DNA of 64,000 nt from Vicugna pacos (taxonomy: Eukaryota > Chordata > Mammalia > Artiodactyla > Camelidae): NCBI RefSeq assembly GCF_048564905.1, contig NC_133023.1, forward strand, positions 2,991,001 through 3,055,000, written 5' to 3'. Below are positions 12,046 to 23,354 of the stretch, one piece after another (within the stretch, counting starts at the first letter, position 1; each line of letters opens with the position of its first letter). The translations under genes were made by a program, and so were the position numbers. The notes beneath the pieces are model-generated. The model searched no databases and had not been told where the DNA came from. It was given only the letters and a program-made list of their open reading frames with translations.

Positions 12046-12117
12046 TGATCAGTGAAGGGGTTAAGGATACCACAGGGCTGACGAAGGGAGTTCCTTCTGA
12101 TCCCTCTTCACTGATCA
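12046..12117. repeat. Inverted repeat with perfect 12-bp arms
   Basis: TGATCAGTGAAG (12046-12057) and CTTCACTGATCA (12106-12117) are exact reverse complements with a 48-bp spacer. No transposon termini were recognised and no target duplication was seen, so it may be chance. Confidence 0.6.
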
Positions 12118-14107
12118 AATTCTAAGAACGGAGGAGAAGCTTGAGCTCTTTGGGGTCCCCTTGAGGAAGCCGACACTGTCACACTGGAGCCACGGTTTAG
12201 AAGAGTTTAGAAAAGTCTGGCTGGACAATGTGGGTTTAGCAAGAAAAGTGAGGCTGGGTCATTGAGGGTAAAATTCCTGCCAAAGTGATAGCAGAGTGGC
12301 TTTGGTCTTTCAGAGACTCAGATTCCAGAACTTCTAACAGACACAGTGGAGAGTAAACCTAAAAATCGAAAAAAGTTTCCTCTCCTTGCAAAGTCATCAT
12401 GAAACCGTACAAAAGATACTCTCTCTCATCCATGGTTGAAAATGGTATCATTTGAAATTCTGCTTTTAGCAGAGATGCCTTCTGGATGCTGCCTTTACAA
12501 ATCTAAATAGGTCCTGACTTCAGTCTGAAAAGAATTATAAGCAGGCAGACCCAGGTCCTAAAATAAGCCAGAATGCTGCCTGAACGAAATAATGTAAAGG
12601 TGCAAAATGAAAACGTTATTATTATTATTTTTTGCTTCCTTGACTATTATATCTAAAATTTTTTTATACCAAATGAGCTCAGAAAATTATAGAATGGATT
12701 CACATCTGGTATCTCCAGCAACGTATAAGAAGGCAGATCATTGCATGAAACTGATGTTTTACAGAACTGACTTTGCTTAAAAAAATGCACATTTACTAAT
12801 ATATCACAGGTAAAACTTACCATTTGACTAATATGGGTGGTGTGACTAGTTATTAACCTTGAGTAGACAACTGAATGAAAGTAGTGGAAATATACTGACA
12901 CAGGCGTCTTCATAAATGTCCATGTGCTGCGTGTTTACAGCTCAGCAAGCGGAGTATCCTATCCATGCAAAAGTTGGGAAAAAAAGAAAAAAGTAAGACA
13001 CAAGATGATGCTGTATAATTTGGGGGAATGTGGGTGTATGGGATAAAATCTTCTTCTTGCCCCCTTAGTAAAAATTTCACTGATTCTTTGTACTCCAAAA
13101 GAAGCACATGGAAGACTCATTTTTAACACTTCATCATTCTTCATTTCATCTACACTCAATCTTCACAGTGAAGCAGAGGAAATGACGTCCTCTGGTAAAC
13201 TGATTTCTTCTCCCTTCCATTTTTGAGGCTGGTGTTTATCTGTGTTCTGCCACTGAGTAAAGGATTGATTGCCACGGCGTGGAAACAGGAGACCAGGATA
13301 TGACTTTCGCTCCATCGAGCGGATGGAAGAATAATATATTACTAATTATACAGACAGCGTATACTTTTAGCATGAAATGGAACCAGAAATTACAGCTTTA
13401 CCATCCAATTTAATGAAAACCCAAAGGGGAAAAAAAAAAACACAAAACCAGATGTTGAAAACGATGGCTTTTAAATTTCAATCATTACCCAGTTGCCCCT
13501 GCAAACCATCATTAGCAATGGCCTTTGCTATGTGAGTAGAAAAGCTTCTTTCATGAAATGTCAAGCTGAGCTCTCTGGTGACATGAATCCTGTAAGTCAG
13601 ACACGACCATCAAGCTCGAGCAACCTTCTTTTCCTCCTGGTTCACACAAATCTGTTTGGCACCACTGGCTTGCCTTGCGTGCTGAATTTGACATTATTGA
13701 TATATATGTTCCCAAAGTACACTCTCACCGCACGCTCACGTAGGTAAGGCTGAATTAAATGCGGCGAGGCCCCCAGCAACTAGTTACCACATGCTTTTAA
13801 GAAATGGTTATTTTCTTCTGTGTGGTTTGGCCAAATTACCTTCTGATCACTCTTAGTTTGAAAACATCTTTACTAATAGATTTAATATAATATGGTAAGG
13901 CATTAAGTAAAGTATGTAAATGAGGCAATAGAGGGTCCTTAGATCATTTCATAATGAGCAAACAGTAGCTATGTCAAGAAAGCTGGAAGAATCAGGACTT
14001 GCCTTGTTCTGAATGACTCCCAAGAACCAGCTTGCACGTGTTACACGAGAAAAGTGGAAATACGCTTGTGCGTGAAAGGTTTCACTGAGACATAAGCACA
14101 AAAAGCA
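12118..14107. other. Unique non-coding sequence
   Basis: I see nothing beyond short A- and T-runs (for example near 12625 and 13430). Open frames are short and unconvincing. Confidence 0.45.
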
Positions 14108-14518
14108 ACGGTTTCAACCCCGGGGTGATGTTTGTGCATTTGGCATGTCTGGAGACATCTGGCTAAGTCTGGAGACATTTTTTTTCTTTTTTTTAAATTA
14201 AAGTAGAGTTGATTTACAATGTTGTGTGAGTTTCAGGTGGACAGCATAGTGATTCAGTTATACATATACATGTGTGTATCTATATTGGTTTTTAAGTTTC
14301 TTCTCCATTAGAGTTTATTGCAAGGTATTGAATACAGTTCCCTGTGCCGTATAGTAAATCCTCGGCGTTTATCTGGGAGACATGTTTTGGTCATCATGAA
14401 AACGTTTGGCATTGACACCCAGCAGGGAAGAGACAGAGAATGCCGGTGAACGTGCCCAGTAAGGCACGCAAGGATTATCCAGCCTCAAACGTCAAAAGAA
14501 CTGAGGTTGAAAACCAGC
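14108..14518 (+). mobile_element. MER20-like hAT DNA transposon, split by an L1
   Basis: The left part (14108-14178) has a GGTTTCAACCCCGGGG-like start and TTTGGCATGTCTGGAGACAT. The right part (about 14368-14518) continues with GGAGACATGTTTTGGTCATC, AACGTTTGGCATTGACACCC and a terminal GAGGTTGAAAACCAG. This order and wording fit MER20, a non-autonomous hAT-Charlie element. The middle is occupied by an antisense L1 tail. The copy is strongly diverged, consistent with great age. Confidence 0.75.
14178..14369 (-). mobile_element. L1 3' UTR tail inserted in MER20, antisense
   Basis: Poly-T, then AATTAAAGTAGAGTTGATTT, ACAATGTTGTGTGAGTTTC, GACAGCATAGTGATTCAG and TATTGAATACAGTTCCCTGTG form the reverse complement of the local L1 3' UTR. 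Flanks TCTGGAGACAT (left) and TCTGGGAGACAT (right) are nearly identical and resemble a target-site duplication, placing the L1 insertion after MER20. Confidence 0.85.
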
Positions 14519-14565
14519 TTTCGCAGGAGAGACGCTGTCTGTCTGCCAGTCTGTCTGTCTACCCT

Positions 14566-14623
14566 AGTGGGTCTCAACTGGTGGTTTAGAAACCCCAGTG
14601 GGTCTCAGCTGGTGGTTTAGGAG
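14566..14623. repeat. Two-copy tandem duplication (~30 bp)
   Basis: AGTGGGTCTCAACTGGTGGT and AGTGGGTCTCAGCTGGTGGT, each followed by TTAG, occur side by side. The two copies differ by a single base over this span. Confidence 0.85.
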
Positions 14624-14737
14624 AGAGGCTGACACCCGTGGCAAAGGCGGCGTAGAGAAAGTGTAGTTTTAGGTACACAGTATCCACGTGCAATTCCTGT
14701 GGTCACAATGACGTGTTCTCCAAAGTTGTTACATTCC

Positions 14738-15150
14738 TTTCCGAGGACCGCCGTGACAAAGGGCCACGAGGTAGGGCACTGAAACAACAGACATTGATCC
14801 TCTTACAACCGGAGGCCAAAAGTCCAAGATCAAGGGAAGGTGCAGCTCAGGGGTAGAGCACGTGCTTAGCATGCACGGGGTCCTGCGTTCAATCCCCACT
14901 ACCTCCTCTAAAAATAAACAAATGAATAAGCCTAATTACTTCTCCCCCCACCCCCCAAAAAAACTGGAAAAAAAAAGATGGTTGGACAAAAAAAAAATAA
15001 GAACTATGAGTGTCTCTGTGTCCACATGTCCCCTTGTTATAAGGACACCAGTCATGTTGAATCAGGGGCCCAGCCTACCCCAGTGGGACCTCATCTGAAC
15101 TAATTAGATCTGCAGTGATTTAGTTTCAAACAGGTTCCCGTGACTGTGTG
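14738..15150 (-). mobile_element. MLT1-type (ERVL-MaLR) solo LTR fossil, split by a SINE
   Basis: Antisense MLT1-like LTR. On the plus strand the left piece carries AACAACAGACATTGATCCTC and GGCCAAAAGTCCAAGATCAA. The right piece carries TTATAAGGACACCAGTCATG and GGGACCTCATCTGAACTAAT. A camelid SINE sits between them. The element is old (diverged, shared with other placental mammals as a family), broken and represented by the LTR only. Confidence 0.8.
14833..14980 (+). mobile_element. Camelid-type tRNA-Ala SINE
   Basis: The head reads GGTGCAGCTCAGGGGTAGAG (A box), then a GTGC-TTAGCAT-GCAC anticodon arm (AGC), the B box GCGTTCAATCCCC, and the SINE body CTACCTCCTCTAAAAATAAA followed by CCTAATTACTTCTCCCCCCA and an A-rich end. 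It lies inside an MLT1-type LTR and is therefore younger. Confidence 0.92.
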
Positions 15151-16304
15151 CGCAATTCCATCAAGCATAGGCTGAGAATTCATCAATGAACTGTCCTGAC
15201 CTCATACATCAAAAAAAAAAAAAAAATCACTGGCCTTAGAGTAATCGTGTTATTTCTAGAAGGAGCACAGGTGGCAGTGACATTATCAAATGTACATCCA
15301 TTGAAAATGCAAGACTAGGAGACAGAGAAGAAAACCCCTGAGTAGACAGAATATTTCCAGCCTTTCTATTCTTACCTGTAATTGTAATACAATCAACTGA
15401 TAAGATACAGTATCTTCATACTAAGTTACGTTTTATTCCCAGAAAAATACAGCCTTCCTAATTCTTTTAACTTGCTTCAGAAAAAAGTCCCCCGGCGATC
15501 CCAAGAAACGGAATTCAATTTCAAAAGTAGATGAACGAAGGCAAAAGGAATAATTTGGTACCTGTACAGAAAGCAAAAATGCAAATGCCTCAGTCTCCTC
15601 CCCGTGGGCTTGGAAACACGATTTTGCATTGACCTGAGAAACCGTAATTTGTAACTGAAAATTTGTAATTTTCTCCAGGAGACTCAAAAGGAAGTTAAAA
15701 GTACATTTGTGTGTACTGTGTGCTACGGGAAGGCCAAGAGTTCAACGGTACCAATAAAAAATCAGCGGTTGTTGAATTTGGTGCAGAATAAAACACACCC
15801 ACATGCTACAGGGTAAGTCCCAAGGGACTGATGGAACTTGGAGATTACGGAGGAAGGAAAATGTTTAGAGATGCACTTTGACAGAATAAATTTCAATTTG
15901 CAAACTCATAAACTGATATAGAGAAGTGGAGTTCAAATGCATATTTAACAGCAGCTCGTTTCTGGAAATTTATGTCCGTTTTCTCTTGGAACAGATTTCT
16001 CCAACTGGTGTTCGTATTGCTAGGAAAAGGGAACTTCTATCCCAGGAAATGGTAATAAAAGATACAGGTAAGACGACATATTCGATATAATCTGAAGAAA
16101 ATCACACATGTTCTCTTTTGGTGAAGCAGAACATATTGTTTCAGAGCAGAGAACCTGGTCAAGCTACTCCTGGTATATATTCAGAGTCAAGAAAGATCTT
16201 GGAATGGATAAAAATGCTTTTGTAACCCTGAGGGAAAATAAATATTTTCTACATTGCTATTCACTCGAATTGAATTTTTATAGGTAGGCTATTTTTTTTA
16301 ATTA
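15151..16304. other. Unique non-coding sequence
   Basis: Only a poly-A run near 15211-15226 stands out. No gene seen. Confidence 0.45.
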
Positions 16305-16735
16305 AGTCAATTTTTTTATCTTGAAATAATTGCAGATTCAAATGTGAAAAATAATAGATATCTGTGTAGTCTTTGTTCAATTTCCCCCTAATGGTAACAT
16401 CTCAGAAAACTCAACGGTGACTTCCCAACCTGGATAATGACGTTAGCCGTCAGGATACAGAGCACTTCCATCACGTTGATAACCAACCCACCTCCCTCCC
16501 ACCTTCCACTAAAGTCTTAACCCTAGGCCAGCACTGATCTGTTCTCCAAGTCTATAATTCTGCCATTTCTATGGAATCACAGAAAATATAACTTTTGGGG
16601 ACTGGCTTTTTTTCACTCAGCAGAATTCCCCAGAGATTTATCCAAGTAGTTACATGTGTCAACTGTTTGTTCCTTTTTCATTACTCAGTAGTATTCCACC
16701 AGACAGCCGTACCACACTTTGCTTCACCACTAAAA
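16305..16735 (-). mobile_element. L1M-type 3' UTR and ORF2 end, antisense
   Basis: On the plus strand it shows the classic order of an old L1 read backwards: CCCCCTAATGGTAACATCTC, CAGGATACAGAGCACTTCCA, AGCACTGATCTGTTCTCC, GGACTGGCTTTTTTTCACTC, GAGATTTATCCAAGTAGTT and CATTACTCAGTAGTATTCCA. It is diverged throughout. Confidence 0.85.
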
Positions 16736-17366
16736 TAACTTTTAAAACATGCGTAAAGATTTTAAATGGAGCACAGAATTTAAAATACCAATATCATTTT
16801 ATTTATTTTTACTAAAATAGTGGCCCATGAGTTCTTCTTTGTGTACATGAGCATACTAGGTGTATGAAAGTATGTACAATATAGAATTTTGCATATATAA
16901 TAGAATAATTTGAAAAAGTCATCTCTTTTATGCTATAAGCTTTAGAAAACTTCCTTCAATATTTTTAGATCACATTAAGCCTATAAAGTAACATTTACGA
17001 AGAATCACACATTGGAAATTTAAAATGATTTTTTGTGTGTTCAATTTTAATATAAATCCTATTATGAAGCCCTTGCTTAAATTATTCCTCTTTAAGCGTA
17101 CCTGAGCTTTTGCTTCATCATTTCGTTTTCCTTATAACTATCCGGGAATTTTTTTGCCATTAAAAGAAATGAACATTTTATATATATGTCAAGAATAAGG
17201 AATAAAAAGTCTTAAGGGATAATAGCAAATAGTTATTAATGTCTCAACGTATCACAAGATTACAAAAATAACTTTATGAATATTATGTGAAACACTTCTC
17301 ATCACCACTTTGAGGTGGGTAATTTTAATGAGCATGTCCCATCGCAGAGGATGAAAGGTGGCAGAA
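16736..17366. other. AT-rich non-coding sequence
   Basis: No gene or confident repeat seen. Confidence 0.45.
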
Positions 17367-17376
17367 AGACACTGAG

Positions 17377-17474
17377 AGGGAGGGTGTAGCTCAGGGGGAG
17401 AGTGCGTGCTTCGCAAGCACGAGGTCCTGGGTTCAATCCCCAGGACCTGCGCACACACACACACACAGATACAC
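17377..17474 (+). mobile_element. tRNA-Ala(CGC)-like SINE variant with CA tail
   Basis: 17380-17452 can be folded as a tRNA: A box TAGCTCAGGGGGAGAGTG, anticodon arm GTGC-TTCGCAA-GCAC (anticodon CGC, alanine) and B box GGTTCAATCCC. It shares GGTCCTGGGTTCAATCCCC with the camelid SINEs, but it lacks their CTCCTCTAAAAATAAA body and ends in a (CA)n run. Direct repeats AGACACTGAG (17367-17376) and AGACATTGAG (17475-17484) flank it, so it arrived by retrotransposition. The imperfect acceptor pairing argues against a working tRNA gene, though both internal Pol III boxes look intact. Confidence 0.85.
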
Positions 17475-17484
17475 AGACATTGAG

Positions 17485-18080
17485 TAAATTGCTAAAATTC
17501 ACAGGAAGCGGTATTCTCGGGTGGGGTGTGGGGTGTGTTTTTAGGCTGGACATCTGCAGTTCGGCACCCTGCCACCAAAGCAATTACATTAAAATTTAGA
17601 GGGAAATGGGTTTGTTGGTAGGACTGACCCAAAGTGTTCCCGGACCACCAGAGAGCCCACATTTCCGCATACTTAGCTATATCCTTGTGCGAGGCCAGGT
17701 GCAGACCTCCGATGCCTTTAACAGCCTCGCCTGCGGGCTTGTGTGTCATGCAAATCAGAAAGTGCATTGTAGCAGGATCTGCAGGTCACGTCTCTGTGCA
17801 TTAGACGCTGAGAAGAAACACTATTCCACACTGTAATTCTTAAGTATCCATCTGATTAGCTGGCTCAGCCTTCCTTCCAGAGGAAGAGCTGGTCTCTCCC
17901 TGGAGTAAAGGAACGGAATTGCCAGAAGGACTGCCTCTCTCCAATCCGAGAGACGTACATCCGAGGGACGCGCTTTGATTTGGCTCGGGTCCTGTCACGG
18001 TCTTTAGGTAGGAACAAGGAAATTATCGATGTGTGCTGAGTGGGGACTGAGTTAAGCAACCAATCTTAGCAATGGAAAGG
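17485..18080. other. Unique non-coding sequence
   Basis: No gene or confident repeat. Short open frames on both strands overlap without recognisable content. Confidence 0.45.
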
Positions 18081-18470
18081 TGTCAAAGGTTGAATTGTGT
18101 TCCCCACCCAATTCATATGTTGACATCCTGGCCCCCAGGACCTCAGAATGGGGCTGTGTTCGGGGATGGGGCCTTTAAAGAGGTAATTAAGGTAAAATGA
18201 GGTCACTAGGGTGGGTCCTGATCCCCGAGGACTGGGGTCCTTATAAGAAGAGGAGATGAGGCCCCAGCCACACACAGAGGGACGGCCACGTGAGGACCCA
18301 GGGCGGAGCCAGCCGTCCACACACCAAGGGGAGAGGGCTCAGGAGACACCAGCCCTGCTCACACCCTGATCTCAGATTCCAGCCTCCAGGATGGTGAGAG
18401 AATTTGTTGTTCAAGCCCCACCTCCGCCAAGTCTATGTTACTTCATTGTGGCAGCCCTAGCTGACTCATA
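18081..18470 (+). mobile_element. MLT1-type (ERVL-MaLR) solo LTR fossil
   Basis: Near full-length LTR in sense orientation. It starts near TGTCAAAGGTTGAATTGTGT and includes CAATTCATATGTTGACATCC, GGTCACTAGGGTGGGTCCTG, CCTTATAAGAAGAGGAGATG and GAGAATTTGTTGTTCAAGCC, and ends around GCAGCCCTAGCTGACTCATA. No internal retroviral sequence is attached. The family is ancient in placental mammals. Confidence 0.88.
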
Positions 18471-18631
18471 TGGGTAAAAATAAATCAGAATAAGCTAAGA
18501 AAATCTATTTTCTATCACATTTGTATCACATTTCTATTTCTGATAGCAGTGACAACAAAGTATCAGGTGCCTTTAGAGTTGCCAAGATGCTAAAAATATA
18601 TTTACACCTGAGAAATTATGTATCATTATAG

Positions 18632-18632
<1 letters not shown>

Positions 18633-18666
<34 letters not shown>
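18633..18666. repeat. (AC)n microsatellite
   Basis: About 16 uninterrupted AC units. Confidence 0.97.
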
Positions 18667-18669
<3 letters not shown>

Positions 18670-20329
18670 CAGAAAAAGAATGGTATGAGCGCCCTAAATA
18701 TACTTTTCCCTTTTTCCAGATAGGGAAGGAAAGCGCCTAACAGTCGTGCAGATGAGGGAAAGTAAATCACTTTAAGATCCACCAAGACAGAGTCATATCC
18801 TATTTTCTTAATGTAGAATCATGTTTCTACAGAAAACTGCCGCCTCCAATGATAGTCATTCATTGTGCAGGAGATAACCCCAGCACCCATTTCCAATTTA
18901 CATCCACGAAGACTTGCACACACATAAAATTCTAGGTTACAGACCACGCTTGGAAAAAAAAAAAAAGATGATCTAATATACCATTTTAACATTTTAATGC
19001 TTTCGGGCCATCAGCAAGCTGTTTGCTTATTTGCAAACATTACAATTGATGGCATATTCTTGTTTGAATAAATAGCAGAGCAGCTGGTACTGAAAAACCA
19101 CGAGAGCAAAGCATTATATGCAATCTTATGACGAGGTAAGCCACACAGAGAAGGGATGGGGATGTGGGAGGTGAGTTAACAAATTTTACGGTGCTAAACC
19201 CCCATCTTGAGCTATGTAATTAGAGAGAAATCTGTTGATACATATGAATAAAAATGTTACCATTGGACAGTTTCTAGCATGGTACCACAATTATAAAGGC
19301 CCACAAAAATTGCTGGTCACAGGGGAGACGTTTTTAGAGTGTATATTTTGGTCCCAATGGGTATTTGTAACCTAAAAGAATCTCATGGAAAATGAAAACC
19401 AGTAGGTATAACGCCAAGGTTTCACCTAGACAGGCTGAAGGATTTTATTTAATGGCATGACTGTTCATTCTGGAAAGAATCGTGCGGGAGGCGATAAATA
19501 TTTTTGGGCAGGAAAAGCAGGCCAACGCTCCCTCTCTGTCCTCGGGGTGTTAGAAGTGAATCACGTCCCTGCTTGACCATCTCTTTGCTTGTGTGGCCAC
19601 CAGCCTGACTGGGTCTGCATTTGTGACGCTTCATCCAAGAATCACGTCTTTCCCCAAACCATGAAGGCTGTGATGTCAAAGTCTGTTCTTAACATTGCTA
19701 AGAGGGAAGCAAGGAGCTCCTCCCCCAACCTCAGTCAGTGGAATGACAAAACTGGACGTCGGCTTTCCGTGCCATGTCTTGAGAGATTAACAATATGTTT
19801 GAGGTGGGGTTTCCTCTCTGGAAGGGGATTTTAACCTGGGCTGTATTCCTCTTAAGCAGGGTTTTGCAAGAGCGCACACAGGGCTAACACCAGGCAACTG
19901 GACAAGTCCGGAATACACGGAGTGAGAGATGTTATCGTCACGAAGGAGAGTGAGTGATGGGCACAGGACAGGGTGGTACCTGAGGAGCAAGCACGCGTAC
20001 CCTACTGGACTCCAGGGGATCCAGGAGCCCTTCCAGGCACATGGCTGCAGCCCCAGAGGGTGTTTCCCTTAATTTTCTTTGCATCACCTTCATTCACTGT
20101 TTGTCCTCGAGATAAGGCCTTGTGGACGGCCTTAGAGGATGGAGAGCGACTGCACATTTAGCACAAGGCTACAGGAAGACAGTTTAAAACTCTTCTCATT
20201 CAATGCAAGATGTTCGCCCCTGTCCTGCTTGCCCATTTCTGCCCCCTCGAACCTCAAAAGGGAATGAGATCAGTAAGCAGTTTTAACTAAAGCTCCTGAC
20301 TTATCTCTTGAAAGCACACCAACCTGATG
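18667..20329. other. Unique non-coding sequence
   Basis: No gene supported. Overlapping frames at 19449-20161 on both strands have no domain I recognise and no splice context. Confidence 0.4.
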
Positions 20330-20726
20330 ATTCTTTTCCTAGATTAAAAGAAGAATGGAGGATTAAACACTTAAAAGAATTATTAGCTCTCTGCTCCTGA
20401 CAACCCCCTTAGCGATCCTGCAGGCAGATCACAGGCAAGACGGCCTCTGGAGAGAGAGTCAGCCAGTCTGCACGTGCTGGAGCCGATGCAGAACCCAACC
20501 TCCTGCCTCCGTGACTCACCGAGATTCTCCCACCACCCGTCTCTGCTTTTCCCTTCGAAAGCTGCTCGCGGTGGAGCAGAATCTTTGGGGCTGATCTGTG
20601 GGCATGAGTTCGCCCTCTCCCCACACCGCCGGCTTTCCTGATTCAAGCATCTTTCCTTTCTGTTCACACGTGCCTCTCGATTACTGGCTTTCGAGTGGCG
20701 AGCAGTTGAACCCGAGTTTGGTAACA
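20330..20726 (+). mobile_element. Possible class I (ERV1-like) solo LTR fossil
   Basis: The right end, GGCGAGCAGTTGAACCCGAG followed by TTTGGTAACA, closely resembles the 3' end of gammaretrovirus-like LTRs (AGCGAACCCGAGTTTGGTTC-GGTAACA type). The left limit is uncertain and the body could not be matched further by eye. No internal region is attached. Confidence 0.4.
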
Positions 20727-21983
20727 CCCCTTTGTGATTCAGTTGAACACTTATTCAAATTGCAGAAACTGTGTAACATGCAATTCTATCGAGTGTCTGC
20801 TATTTTAAATACTCTAGAATTCACTGAAAACAAATACCAATACTGAATTTATATTTACTTGTGTGATGTGACCGCAGACCACAGAGGAGATACATTTCAC
20901 TCTTTCATGTCCACAAATAATAATACAGTCTGAATTCTTAGTTATTATTCAAGCACGTCTTGATTGATGGTGGGGGCAGGGCTATCTAATTAGTGACACT
21001 GTATTATTGTTTCCTATAGTGGCTACTCTTTTACCAAATGACACATCTCTGTTTCCTTTCCACATAGACTGCTTCTGTGTTAGGAAAAACTGAGAAAGAA
21101 ATTGAGATAGTCAGTCAGAGACATACAACTTTAATTTGTGCCATGGTCTGAAATACTCAATTCACTGCAACCAAGTTTTTTTTTCTCCCTCTCTTCACCC
21201 TCCCGCCCCCGTGACGTGCTTTGTCTTATGTTACAAAGGCAAGCATTTGAATTTAACTCAAGGAACATTATTCGGAATGCGTACCCTGTCTTCATTCATA
21301 ACCACAAAGCGCAACGAAAGATCTACGTCTGTTTACAGCATCCATTAATAACAATCGTATCAGTTCAAGTGACTCAGACACTCAGTGTGATTTTTCCTCT
21401 GCGTATCTGATACACAGTATTTCTACCGTTCAACACATCGTGTCGAGCATTGCAAGAAAAACGAAGAGAAAGGGGCTCGGTGCATTTTATCAAAGCATCC
21501 ATTTTGACAGGTTAGAGTTTTAGCGTTTTTACATGTACAAAAATTAAGTGGCATGTTAACGCTTTTTGGCGTCTTATCAATTACACCCAGTCTTTACCAA
21601 TAGGGGTTTATTTCAGCCAAGCATCCAGATGCTGACCAGAATACGTTAAAGTTCACATAACTGAAAAATCTTACAAATCCCCCCCAAAATGAAATATACT
21701 TTGCTATAATTTCTTTTCTTCTCTGATTTGCAAACTTTCGCAAACTGATAGTTTTACGCACGAGGTGCAGTTCTGGAAAGGGCTTGGCAGAGACATCATA
21801 TTATATAACCTGATATTAGCTGGTGGATAATGTTGGTCTTGTGGGTGATGATGCAGAATATCAACCTTTTTATGGCAAAAGAAAAGCAAACTGGGCTTTG
21901 TCTTTCCATCCATGAATTCAGAGCTCTTTCATCACGTTTCCCACAGAGGCAGCATGGCAAGGCTAACCTGAGGTGGCTTAAAC
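20727..21983. other. Unique non-coding sequence
   Basis: No gene or clear repeat. The stretch about 21480-21620 is balanced in composition and could be a conserved non-coding block, which cannot be tested here. Confidence 0.4.
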
Positions 21984-22487
21984 ATCGAGTTAAATGAATG
22001 AAACACTACTCAGCCATAAAAAAGAATAAAATAATGCCATTCGCAGCACCATGGATGGACATGAAGACGGCCATTCAAAGCGAAGTGGGCCGGAAAGAGA
22101 AAGAAAAACGCCATAGTACATCATTTATATGAGGAATCTAACAAATAAGAAGAAGAAGGACAGAAATGAACTAATTATTATTTTGATTTCTTGAATATGT
22201 GTAAGCACATCGGACTGTCCTTTATGACTGGATGACCACATTCTGTTGATCCTTATTTTGTGGTTGCCTTCATTCCTTTGATAACTATGCAAGTTTAAAA
22301 GGCTAAAGATTGAATGTGCTCTTAGAAACAGTAATTAGCACTTATATGAAAACTAAAAAAAAAAAGTTCAGTATACTGTGTATACATACTTACATGCACT
22401 ATAATGTGTGTGTGCAGTCAAGCTGTAATAATTCTATGTAATAAAACTGGAAAAAAACAATAAATTAAAAAAAAATCAAGTTAAATG
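21984..22487 (+). mobile_element. Chimeric retrocopy: L1 ORF2 end joined to a foreign polyadenylated tail
   Basis: The left part (about 21997-22175) is the L1 ORF2 end: CACTACTCAGCCATAAAAAA, then GCACCATGGATGGACATGAA, GGAATCTAACAAATAAG and AATGAACTAATT. The normal L1 3' UTR is absent. Instead about 270 bp of unrelated sequence follows, with AATAAA signals near 22439 and 22459 and an A-rich end. The whole unit is bracketed by ATCGAGTTAAATG (21984-21996) and ATCAAGTTAAATG (22475-22487), a 13-bp direct repeat with one mismatch. That places both parts in one insertion event. The foreign part resembles an mRNA 3' UTR but I cannot name the gene. Confidence 0.75.
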
Positions 22488-23354
22488 GCCACTATGTGTA
22501 TGGTTTGGGAAATGATTTCAGTGATGTCCTTTAAATAGTAAACAAAAAATATAATGCACATTGAATCAAATGAAAAACTCTCGGCTCCTCCACCTCACAC
22601 CTCAAGATCTTGAGTTTCCTAGGACACGTGACAGCGTGGTGACACTAGAAAGGTATGTCCATTTCAAATGAACGCAGGCACCACACTGTCCCTCCCCTTG
22701 AGCAGAACACCGGTCAGGGTGAGCACTCCACACTCTTTTAATAATAGAGGAAGCTTCTCTTCTGGCCCCTGCCCTCTCCGGAACATGCCCTTGCTGTGTG
22801 CTCTGCGTCTCTTTGGCACCAGAACCCAAAAAGCTAGCTCTTTTTGCTCATTTGATGAGCTTGGTTTTAATTCTGGGATGTAAGGAATCTGTGCCCTCCC
22901 CCATCCGCCCCCACTGACGGCCAGCCTTAACAAAAGGCCAGCATAACATCTCACCACGGCTTCTCAGCCCATGAATATACATTAAGCATTAAGAAATGAT
23001 CATTGATTACAACACAGAAATTATCAACCCATCCACGGCTGTCTCAATGAGCGTGTAAAAAGTGTCCACCGGCTGAAACCAAGCTCCACGGCTGAGTGTA
23101 TGGTTAGCCTCTTTATCCAAAACTTTATTCTCTTACTTGTCCCTCCCTCTTAGGATTGAGGAATAGCTAAGAAAAGAGGGTGTGAAAATGAGGAGGAGCC
23201 TGGAGGGACTTCCCAGTTGGAAAAGCCCCTCTGCGCCCTACATTTCTAGTTTGCAGAAAAGGGCTTTAATCTCCTAGGTCTTCCGTGAATTCCTAAAGAG
23301 CCGAAGCAATCCACTGCTACTGAGAGAAAGTCAGAGAATGCAGAAGTGAAAAGC
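22488..23354. other. Unassigned sequence
   Basis: No gene supported. The part at 22560-22960 is GC-richer and C-rich on the plus strand and might be old repeat, but I could not place it. Confidence 0.4.

Noticed and set aside
17380-17452. Functional tRNA-Ala(CGC) gene
   Set aside because: Imperfect acceptor stem, SINE-like T-arm wording, a CA tail and a target-site duplication all point to a retrotransposed SINE variant.
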